From: an uncultured Bacteroidales bacterium
GTDB lineage: Bacteria > Bacteroidota > Bacteroidia > Bacteroidales > UBA932
NCBI GenBank assembly: GCA_946184255.1
Contig: CAMHFA010000101.1
Span: forward strand, 1-5,145
Reading direction: 5' to 3'
Length of the DNA stretch: 5,145 nt
How positions within the stretch are numbered: the first letter of the stretch is position 1; every line of letters starts with the position of its first letter. The position numbers and the translations under genes were made by a program. Below, piece by piece: positions 1 to 5,145 of this stretch. The notes below the pieces were generated by a model. That model had not been told where the DNA came from. It worked only from the letters and a program-made list of their open reading frames with translations, and ran no database searches.

Positions 1-933
1 GTACTCTGTGCCCACACTGATGACTATGCTACCGGAAAGATCAAGAAGCATGAGCTGACCCGCAAGGACAAGGAGGATGACCGCATGGTCCATGTCCGTA
101 TCCAGAATGCCAACATCGAGCCTGTCTTCTTCGCCTACAAGGACAATGACATCCTCAACAAGATAGTCGCCCAGACAGTCACCCGCGAGCCCGAGTACGA
201 CTTCATCGACGAAAATGATTTCGGCCACAAGTTCTGGGTCATTGATGACGCCAAGACCATCGACCAGATCACACGTCTTTTCTGTGGTGACGTCGAGGCC
301 TTCTATGTGGCTGACGGACATCACCGTACCGCTGCAGCTGCCCGGGTCGGGGCCGAGAAGAGGGGACAGAACCCCAATCATACAGGCGATGAGGAGTACA
401 ACTTCTTCATGGCGGTTTGCTTCCCTGAGAGCCAGCTCAAGATCCTGGACTACAACCGTGTTGTAAAGGATCTCAACGGCCTGACATCAGAGGAGTTCCT
501 CGCTGCTCTCGGAAAGGACTTCACCGTTAAGGAAATGGGCAAGGAGATATACCATCCAGACCATCTCCACAACTTCTCGATGTACCTTGACGGCAAGTGG
601 TACTCCCTAGAAGCCCTTCCCGGAAGGTATGACGACAAGGATCCTATCGGAGTACTGGATGTTACAATCCTTTCGAACCTTGTCCTTGACGCCATCCTTG
701 GAATCAAGGACCTTCGTACAGACAAGAGGATAGACTTCGTCGGAGGAATCCGCGGACTCGGTGAGCTTTCCCGCCGCGTGGACTCCGGAGAGATGAAGGT
801 GGCTTTCGCCCTTTATCCGGTCTCGATGAAGCAGCTGATCGATATTGCCGACACCGGCAACATCATGCCTCCGAAGACCACATGGTTCGAGCCCAAGCTC
901 CGTTCCGGTCTCTTCATCCATTCTCTCGACTAA
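1..933 (+). CDS. DUF1015 family protein (5'-truncated by window edge)
   Basis: The frame is open from base 1 to the TAA at 931-933, giving 310 visible residues. Residues before the first ATG (position 85) are already family-like (HTDDYATGKIKKHELTR), so that ATG is internal and the true start lies upstream. Full-length members are about 410 residues, so roughly 100 are missing. The hallmark is DGHHR at visible residues 105-109 (YVADGHHRTAAAARV), followed by EEYNFFMAVCFP, LDYNRVVKDLNGL, DPIGVLDVTILSNLVLD and a C-terminal PKTTWFEPKLRSGL block. No signal peptide or membrane segment is visible; the protein is probably cytoplasmic. The biochemical role of the family is not firmly known to me. From recall, in Bacteroidota it often lies beside serC and serA (serine biosynthesis), but those genes would be outside this window. 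The DGHHR motif resembles that of ParB/Srx-fold free serine kinases (SerK), which is only a hint of phosphotransfer. The family assignment is very secure; the function is not. Confidence 0.95.
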   Translation, partial: VLCAHTDDYATGKIKKHELTRKDKEDDRMVHVRIQNANIEPVFFAYKDNDILNKIVAQTVTREPEYDFIDENDFGHKFWVIDDAKTIDQITRLFCGDVEAFYVADGHHRTAAAARVGAEKRGQNPNHTGDEEYNFFMAVCFPESQLKILDYNRVVKDLNGLTSEEFLAALGKDFTVKEMGKEIYHPDHLHNFSMYLDGKWYSLEALPGRYDDKDPIGVLDVTILSNLVLDAILGIKDLRTDKRIDFVGGIRGLGELSRRVDSGEMKVAFALYPVSMKQLIDIADTGNIMPPKTTWFEPKLRSGLFIHSLD

Positions 934-957
934 GTTCCCATTTTTAGGAATTAGAGT

Positions 958-998
958 GCTCCAGGTGGTTCATTATTTGGACCACCTGGAGCGTTTTT
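958..998 (+). terminator. Intrinsic terminator after the DUF1015 gene
   Basis: A perfect 12-bp stem (958-969 with 981-992, GCTCCAGGTGGT/ACCACCTGGAGC) begins 24 bases after the stop codon. The stem can be lengthened by a U-G, a C-G and an A-U pair, leaving a 5-base loop at 973-977. It is followed by G and then five Ts at 994-998. A GC-containing stem followed directly by a T run is the classic rho-independent layout on the plus strand. It should separate the DUF1015 unit from the GH127 unit. Confidence 0.88.
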
Positions 999-1044
999 CA
1001 TGCCTTTATGCTCCATGTGCTCCGTTTCATGAACCACATGGAGC
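958..1044. repeat. Inverted pair of related 35-base palindromes
   Basis: Two palindromes of identical length, 958-992 and 1010-1044, are separated by 17 bases. The second has perfect 10-bp arms (GCTCCATGTG at 1010-1019 and CACATGGAGC at 1035-1044). It also has an inner GTT/AAC stem at 1024-1026 and 1032-1034. When the second is reverse-complemented and aligned to the first, 28 of 35 positions match by hand count, including the shared GTGGTTCAT block. The pair is therefore itself an imperfect long inverted repeat, like REP/BIME elements in other bacteria. The first member doubles as the terminator; the second has no T run on either side. It may be a duplicated terminator, a repeat element or, less likely, a binding site upstream of the GH127 promoter. 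Confidence 0.75.
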
Positions 1045-1083
1045 AGTCGCACGAATGATGGGGATGTCGGCAGACAGTGTATA

Positions 1084-1115
1084 ATTGGAAGAACGAGGAA
1101 AGTTTATTATTTTTG
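1084..1115 (+). promoter_or_regulatory. Bacteroidota-type sigma-70 promoter for the GH127 gene
   Basis: TATTTTTG at 1108-1115 fits the Bacteroidota -7 consensus TAnnTTTG exactly. ATTG at 1084-1087 matches three of four bases of the -33 box TTTG, and 20 bases separate the two, which agrees with the known spacing. Transcription would start near 1118-1122, giving a leader of about 25 bases before the ATG at 1146. The leader is AT-rich and has no Shine-Dalgarno sequence, as is usual for this phylum. This is a consensus match in an AT-rich stretch, not a mapped start. Confidence 0.55.
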
Positions 1116-1145
1116 ATATCGTTTTATTAAGCCGTTGTTCCTGCC

Positions 1146-3158
1146 ATGATAACCAAGTCTCCTGTCAGAAGATCAGTACTTTTCTTCCTATCTGTTTCTG
1201 CAGCTTTCCTGCTGACTTCTTCGGCCAGGCCGGTTAAACAGGAAGAGCCGGGTTATCCCATTTCTCCGGTGCAGTTCACTTCTGTGAAGGTGACTGACTC
1301 ATTCTGGGGACAGCGTCTTAAGGCTTCCCGTGAGGTGACAATCCCTCTGGCTTTCAGCAAGTGCGAGGAGACCGGAAGGTACGAGAACTTCGTAAAGGCA
1401 GCGCATCCGAGCGATGACTACAAGGTGGGTGGCTACTCTTTCGACGACACGGATGTCTACAAGACAATCGAAGGTGCCAGTTATGTCCTTCAGACTTATC
1501 CGGACAAGAAACTTGAAACCTATATTGATAGCGTCCTTACAATAGTAGCCAAGGCACAGGAACCTGACGGTTACCTTTACACCGCCCGCACGATGAATCC
1601 GAAGCATCCCCATGAATGGGCAGGTGAGCACAGGTGGGAGCAGGTGGAAGAACTGAGCCATGAGTTCTACAACCTTGGACATATGGTTGAGGGGGCCGTT
1701 GCCCATTACCGTGCGACCGGCAAGCGTAATTTCCTCGACCTGGCAATCCGCTATGCCGACTGCGTGTGCCGTGAGATAGGAGAAGGTGAAGGTCAGGTGG
1801 TAAGGGTTCCAGGGCATCAGATTGCAGAGATGGCCCTTTGCAAGCTTTATCTGGTTACCGGAGACAGGAAATATCTTGATCAGGCCAAGTTCTTCCTCGA
1901 TCATAGGGGAAAGACTGAGCACAGGGATGCGTATAACCAGAGTCATCTTCCCATTCTCGAACAAGATGAGGCCGTCGGACATGCCGTAAGGGCTGCTTAC
2001 ATGTATTCAGGAATAGCTGATGTGGCCGCTCTTACCGGAGACCAGGCTTATATCGATGCGATAGACAGGATCTGGGAGAATATTGTCGGAAAGAAGCTTT
2101 ACATTACCGGAGGCATCGGAGCGACCAACAGGGGTGAGGCTTTCGGGGCGAATTACGAACTGCCAAACCTGACCGCTTACTGTGAGACTTGCGCAGCCAT
2201 AGGGAATGTCTATGTCAATCACAGGATGTTCCTTCTCCATGGGGACTCCAAGTACTATGACGTCCTTGAGCGCACTCTCTACAACGGACTCCTTTCTGGG
2301 GTTTCCCTTCAGGGAGACGGTTTCTTCTACCCGAATCCTCTCGAGTCTGACGGAAGACACAAGAGACAGCCATGGTTCGGCTGCGCCTGCTGTCCTTCGA
2401 ACATCTGCCGGTTTATTCCCTCTGTCCCTGGATATGTTTATGCCCTGAAGGATGACGAACTGTTTGTCAACCTCTACATGTCCAACACCATGACTCAGAA
2501 GGTTAAGGGTAAGGAAGTGGTCCTGAGGCAGGAGACTGACTATCCATGGAACGGTGACGTGGAGTTGTTCATCGACAAGAATGCCGCCAAGAACTTCACT
2601 CTGAAACTCCGCATTCCCGGTTGGGTAAGAGGAGAGGTCGTTCCAGGAGACCTTTATTCCTATGCAGATGGCAAGACTCTAGGCTACAAGGTGATGGTGA
2701 ATGGTCAGGAGGTCAGCGCCGAACTGGACAAGGGCTATTTCTCGATAACCCGTAACTGGAAGAAGGGGGACAAGGTTTCTCTCCATCTGGACATGGAGCC
2801 AAGGATTGTCAGGGCCAATGAAAAGGTTGAGGCTGACCGCGGAAGGATTGCGGTAGAAAGGGGACCCGTCGTCTATTGCGCCGAGTGGCCTGACAACGAT
2901 TTCTCAGTCAGGAGCCTGATGATGGTCAAGGATCCCGGTTTGGCTGTGTCCACGGGCGATGTCCTCGGCCACAGGGTGGAGAAGATTTCTTCGATCGCAC
3001 AGAGCCTTTCCTATGACAAGCAGGGAAGGCTGGTCGTAAAGGATGTAAGGCTTACAATGATTCCCTATTACGCCTGGTGTCACCGGGGATCGGGAGAGAT
3101 GATGGTCTGGCTTCCACAAAAGGTCCATGCAGTAATCCCATCATTACCGAAAGATTGA
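1146..3158 (+). CDS. Exported GH127-type (DUF1680) beta-L-arabinofuranosidase
   Basis: This is a complete 670-residue protein, close to the roughly 660 of the reference enzyme HypBA1 once the signal peptide is allowed for. The start ATG is followed at once by a signal peptide: basic PVRR at residues 6-9, a hydrophobic stretch at 11-23 and a likely cleavage after SSA (residue 27). No lipobox Cys follows, so it is probably a soluble periplasmic enzyme. An (alpha/alpha)6-barrel covers roughly residues 40-430, followed by beta-sandwich domains. Expected active-site residues are present with family spacing: His172 (LSHEFYNLGH), His224 (VPGHQIAE), His279 (AVGHAVRA), acid/base Glu331 (RGEAF), zinc ligands Glu347 and Cys349 (YCETC), and Cys415-Cys416 (FGCACCPSN), Cys415 being the expected thiol nucleophile. 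HypBA1 is a retaining enzyme that releases L-arabinose from beta-L-arabinofuranosides. Some GH127 members act on other sugars, such as aceric acid in rhamnogalacturonan II, so substrate is inferred. The gene has its own promoter and a mutarotase gene 26 bases downstream. Confidence 0.93.
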   Translation: MITKSPVRRSVLFFLSVSAAFLLTSSARPVKQEEPGYPISPVQFTSVKVTDSFWGQRLKASREVTIPLAFSKCEETGRYENFVKAAHPSDDYKVGGYSFDDTDVYKTIEGASYVLQTYPDKKLETYIDSVLTIVAKAQEPDGYLYTARTMNPKHPHEWAGEHRWEQVEELSHEFYNLGHMVEGAVAHYRATGKRNFLDLAIRYADCVCREIGEGEGQVVRVPGHQIAEMALCKLYLVTGDRKYLDQAKFFLDHRGKTEHRDAYNQSHLPILEQDEAVGHAVRAAYMYSGIADVAALTGDQAYIDAIDRIWENIVGKKLYITGGIGATNRGEAFGANYELPNLTAYCETCAAIGNVYVNHRMFLLHGDSKYYDVLERTLYNGLLSGVSLQGDGFFYPNPLESDGRHKRQPWFGCACCPSNICRFIPSVPGYVYALKDDELFVNLYMSNTMTQKVKGKEVVLRQETDYPWNGDVELFIDKNAAKNFTLKLRIPGWVRGEVVPGDLYSYADGKTLGYKVMVNGQEVSAELDKGYFSITRNWKKGDKVSLHLDMEPRIVRANEKVEADRGRIAVERGPVVYCAEWPDNDFSVRSLMMVKDPGLAVSTGDVLGHRVEKISSIAQSLSYDKQGRLVVKDVRLTMIPYYAWCHRGSGEMMVWLPQKVHAVIPSLPKD

Positions 3159-3184
3159 TAGTACAACTGTAATATATTAACACA
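3159..3184 (+). promoter_or_regulatory. AT-rich intercistronic leader before the mutarotase gene
   Basis: Twenty-six bases separate the GH127 stop codon from the mutarotase ATG. They contain the self-complementary TAATATATTA (3170-3179) and no purine-rich Shine-Dalgarno sequence. There is no terminator and no clear TAnnTTTG box, so the second gene is most likely cotranscribed with the first. AT-rich, unstructured leaders of this kind are common translation starts in Bacteroidota. Confidence 0.4.
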
Positions 3185-4324
3185 ATGACAAAGAAATTGT
3201 TTGCTATTTGCGCTGCCGCTGCCATGATAGTGGGATGCGGCCAGAAGAACACAACCACCCTTACCAAATCAGGGCTGAATCCTGAGGACTTCAATGCTGA
3301 GCGTGACGGAGCGACCACTGCTCTCTACACTCTTACCAACAAGGCCGGGATGGAGGTCTGTATCACCAATTTCGGAGGTAGGATAGTCTCCATCATGGTC
3401 CCTGACCGTAACGGTGAGTTCAAGGATGTGGTTCACGGTTTCAGCACGATCCAGGAGTATTTCCCTGAGAACAACAAGACTGATTTCGGTGCGACGATCG
3501 GCCGTTATGCCAACCGTATCGCACAGGGCAAGATCACCGTTGAGGGTGTTGAGTACCAGCTTCCCCAGAACAACTATGGCCATTGCCTCCACGGAGGTCC
3601 CAACGGCTGGCAGTACAAGGTCGCTGAGGTCGTTGAGGCAACTGACAAATCAGTCAAGCTGAAATTCGACTCCCCGGACGGCGAGGCCAACTTCCCCGGT
3701 CATGTGATTGCTTTCGTTACCTTCACCCTCACTGAGGACAATGCCATCGACATCAACTACGAGGCTACCACCGACAAGACCACGGTCATCAACATGACCA
3801 ACCATTCCTACTTTAACCTTTCCGGTGACGGTAACAACAGCATCGAGGGCAACGAACTCTATATCAATGCCTCCAATTTCACACCTGTAGATGATACCTT
3901 CATGACTACCGGAGAGATTGCTCCTGTCGAGGGTACTCCGATGGATTTCCGTACTGCCAAGGCTATCGGAAAGGATATCGAGGCTGACTACGACCAGCTT
4001 CACAATGGCAAGGGTTATGACCACAACTGGGTGCTTGACACAAATTGCGACAAGAACGTCCTCGCAGCCGAGCTTTACTGCCCCGAGACCGGAATCGTCC
4101 TTAAGGAATATACCAACGAGCCCGGTGTCCAGGTCTATGTGGGAAACTTCCTTGATGGAACAGTGACCGGCAAGCGTGGTGTGACTTACAACCGCCGTAC
4201 GGCAGTCTGCCTCGAGACCCAGCACTATCCTGACACGCCCAACAAGCCTGAGTGGCCTACCGCGCTCCTGAAGCCCGGCGAGACCTATAACAGCTTCTGC
4301 CGCTTCGCCTTTTCCACGAAGTAA
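3185..4324 (+). CDS. galM: Lipoprotein aldose 1-epimerase (galactose mutarotase family)
   Basis: This complete 379-residue enzyme interconverts alpha and beta anomers of aldoses; the family accepts galactose, glucose and, in several members, L-arabinose. The N-terminus is a lipoprotein signal: KK at residues 3-4, a hydrophobic stretch, then the lipobox IVGC with Cys18. The mature start CGQKNTT lacks an acidic surface-export tag, so it is likely tethered facing the periplasm. The mutarotase beta-sandwich begins around residue 40 and contains FGATIGRYANRIAQGKI, LHGG (His136), NMTNHSYFNL (His207, expected acid), GYDHNW (Asp279) and CLETQHYPD (Glu344, expected base). The 71-residue spacing from His136 to His207 equals that of His104 and His175 in E. 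coli GalM. Length exceeds the roughly 345 of cytoplasmic GalM because of the lipoprotein leader. Lying 26 bases after the GH127 gene, it probably equilibrates the sugar that enzyme releases. The start ATG is chosen because it leads directly into the lipoprotein signal. Confidence 0.95.
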   Translation: MTKKLFAICAAAAMIVGCGQKNTTTLTKSGLNPEDFNAERDGATTALYTLTNKAGMEVCITNFGGRIVSIMVPDRNGEFKDVVHGFSTIQEYFPENNKTDFGATIGRYANRIAQGKITVEGVEYQLPQNNYGHCLHGGPNGWQYKVAEVVEATDKSVKLKFDSPDGEANFPGHVIAFVTFTLTEDNAIDINYEATTDKTTVINMTNHSYFNLSGDGNNSIEGNELYINASNFTPVDDTFMTTGEIAPVEGTPMDFRTAKAIGKDIEADYDQLHNGKGYDHNWVLDTNCDKNVLAAELYCPETGIVLKEYTNEPGVQVYVGNFLDGTVTGKRGVTYNRRTAVCLETQHYPDTPNKPEWPTALLKPGETYNSFCRFAFSTK

Positions 4325-4335
4325 TCATATTATTA

Positions 4336-4452
4336 TCAGGAAGCGAGACCATCGCTCCTTGAACCGTCGCTTCGCGACCCCTCCCGGAGGGCCCCTCCCT
4401 CTTAACGTGCCGAGGGTGGCAGTGGTTCAAGGAGCGATGGTCTCGCTTCTGA
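4336..4452. repeat. Branched palindromic element between convergent genes
   Basis: The core is a perfect 26-bp inverted repeat: 4340-4365 (starting GAAGCGAGACC) and 4424-4449 (ending GGTCTCGCTTC). After one bulged G, three more pairs (TCA/TGA) extend it to 4336-4452. The 58 bases inside fold further. GTCGC-TTC-GCGAC (4366-4378) starts right where the outer arm ends. CCCTC-CCG-GAGGG (4379-4391) starts right where that hairpin ends. CCCTC at 4397-4401 pairs with GAGGG at 4412-4416 around a 10-base loop. CCCCTCCC occurs twice (4378-4385, 4392-4399). Each outer arm also holds its own AGCGA/TCGCT mini-hairpin (4342-4356 and 4433-4447). It begins 11 bases after the galM stop and ends 22 bases from the GH109-type stop, so it may serve as a two-way transcription barrier, although neither side has a strong T run. 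A REP/MITE-like repeat is the main alternative. Confidence 0.85.
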
Positions 4453-4474
4453 ATGATATAAAAACTAATCCTGA

Positions 4475-5145
4475 CTATTTCGCGAAGGCGTAGGAGAAGC
4501 CTTTGACCTGGTTCCAGGCGCCACGGGTGAAGTCAGGGACTTCGACAGGCATGCTGCCGTTATTTATCGAGATGGCACCAAGTTCGGCAAGGCAGCACCA
4601 TTCGGCCATGTCATAGACATCCATGTCGAGAGGCAGCCCGTTCCGCAGGCAGTAGATAAGACGGTAATCCATGATGAAGTCCATTCCACCATGTCCTCCC
4701 ACTTCCTTGGCAAGGGCTTCAAGTTCCGGGGTCAGGATGGGGTTGCGGTATTTCTCTTGGAATTCGGCCATTTCCTCCGGTGAGAGCCTTTTCTCCGTGT
4801 TGAAGTCCTCGATGCTTGGAGTCTCCTTGAACTGGTCTCCACGAAGGACAATCTGCTGGACAGGATATTTTCCTGCGTAACCTTCAGTGCCAACAAGCTG
4901 GTACATCCTGCTGTAAGGCCTTGGGGTCATAACATCATGCTCGATGAGGATGGTCTTTCCGTTCTCGGTGCTGATCATGGTGCTTGTCTCATCTCCGTTC
5001 TGGAAGTTCTCGCTCTTCCTTCCATGTCTCTTCTCAACATTCCTTGGACCATTCACTGCCTTGGTCTCCATCGCCACGAGGGTCTTGAATCGGTCACCCC
5101 TGTGGATGTTGAGTACCTGGGCTACAGGACCCAGGCCATGGGTAG
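4475..5145 (-). CDS. Gfo/Idh/MocA-fold GH109-type glycosidase or oxidoreductase (5'-truncated)
   Basis: The reading frame runs from the right window edge to a TAG at 4475-4477, giving 222 visible residues. The GTG and ATG codons near 5071-5077 are internal, because conserved sequence (THGLGPVAQVLNIHRGDRF) continues upstream to the edge. What remains is the C-terminal substrate-binding half; the N-terminal Rossmann NAD-binding domain is outside. Recognisable blocks are THGLGPVAQVL (1-11), PRPYSRMYQLVGTEG (74-88), GGHGGMDFIMDYRLIYCLRNG (149-169), LDMDVYDMAEW and the C-terminal VPDFTRGAW (202-210). They match GH109 proteins, which remove alpha-N-acetylgalactosamine and related sugars by an NAD-dependent redox mechanism. 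The active-site His and Tyr of the Elizabethkingia enzyme (His228 and Tyr307, from recall) would be His2 and Tyr81 here; the 79-residue spacing agrees. Many relatives are untested, so an ordinary sugar oxidoreductase remains possible. It points toward galM, and its promoter and any signal peptide lie off the window. Confidence 0.88.
   Translation of the reverse strand, partial: THGLGPVAQVLNIHRGDRFKTLVAMETKAVNGPRNVEKRHGRKSENFQNGDETSTMISTENGKTILIEHDVMTPRPYSRMYQLVGTEGYAGKYPVQQIVLRGDQFKETPSIEDFNTEKRLSPEEMAEFQEKYRNPILTPELEALAKEVGGHGGMDFIMDYRLIYCLRNGLPLDMDVYDMAEWCCLAELGAISINNGSMPVEVPDFTRGAWNQVKGFSYAFAK

Noticed and set aside
85..933. ATG at 85 as the start of the DUF1015 gene
   Set aside because: The frame is open to base 1 and the residues before the ATG match the family, so the ATG is internal and the gene is cut by the window edge.
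1010..1044. Second palindrome as an independent intrinsic terminator
   Set aside because: No T run follows it on the plus strand (AGTCGCACG) or on the minus strand, so it is listed as a repeat and not as a terminator.
845..1084. 79-codon plus-strand open frame spanning the end of DUF1015 and the intergenic gap
   Set aside because: It reads through the terminator hairpin and both palindromes, and its protein resembles nothing known. The palindromes explain the sequence better.
1299..1982. 227-codon minus-strand open frame inside the GH127 gene
   Set aside because: It is antisense to conserved catalytic barrel sequence and has no recognisable domain or start signal.
3650..4225. 191-codon minus-strand open frame inside galM
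   Set aside because: It lies wholly antisense to a gene with intact catalytic motifs, has low-complexity Val/Gly/Asp-rich content and matches no family I recognise. It is a codon-bias shadow.
4336..4452. Integron attC site, tRNA or CRISPR repeat as explanations for the branched palindrome
   Set aside because: No paired attC core sites (GTTRRRY/RYYYAAC in the expected places) or cassette context are seen. The stems do not fit tRNA arm lengths or an anticodon loop, and there is no series of repeats and spacers.
4475..5077. GTG at 5077 as the start of the minus-strand gene
   Set aside because: The same frame continues to the window edge with the conserved THGLGPVAQVL block, so the gene starts outside the window.

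Overview
The window looks like a chromosomal stretch from a member of the Bacteroidales (Bacteroidota), probably a gut- or rumen-type uncultured relative. The evidence is the close match of all four proteins to families as they appear in that order, the lack of Shine-Dalgarno sequences before the internal genes, and a good match to the Bacteroidota housekeeping promoter (-7 TAnnTTTG with a -33 box) before the second gene. The genus cannot be fixed from this sequence.

Layout: (1) Positions 1-933 hold the C-terminal three quarters of a DUF1015-family protein with its DGHHR motif; its start lies off the left edge. (2) The 212-base gap at 934-1145 holds a strong intrinsic terminator, a second 35-base palindrome that is an inverted, diverged copy of the terminator hairpin, and a Bacteroidota-type promoter. 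(3) Positions 1146-3158 encode a complete exported GH127-type (DUF1680) beta-L-arabinofuranosidase-like enzyme. (4) After 26 bases, positions 3185-4324 encode a complete lipoprotein aldose 1-epimerase (GalM type). (5) The 150-base convergent gap at 4325-4474 is mostly one elaborate palindromic element. It has a perfect 26-bp outer inverted repeat enclosing two back-to-back hairpins and a third one. (6) Positions 4475-5145, on the minus strand, carry the C-terminal part of a Gfo/Idh/MocA-fold GH109-type protein whose start lies off the right edge.

How they work together: the GH127 and mutarotase genes look like a two-gene transcription unit for periplasmic glycan breakdown. The first would release an L-arabinofuranose-type sugar and the second would speed its anomer interconversion before uptake. 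The convergent GH109-type gene is another putative carbohydrate-active enzyme, so the right two thirds of the window is a small sugar-scavenging neighbourhood without visible SusC/SusD or regulator genes. The DUF1015 gene belongs to a separate upstream unit, closed off by the terminator.

The coding content is ordinary for the group and no new defence, mobile or enzymatic system is evident. The most unusual material is non-coding: the branched palindrome at 4336-4452 and the paired palindromes at 958-1044.
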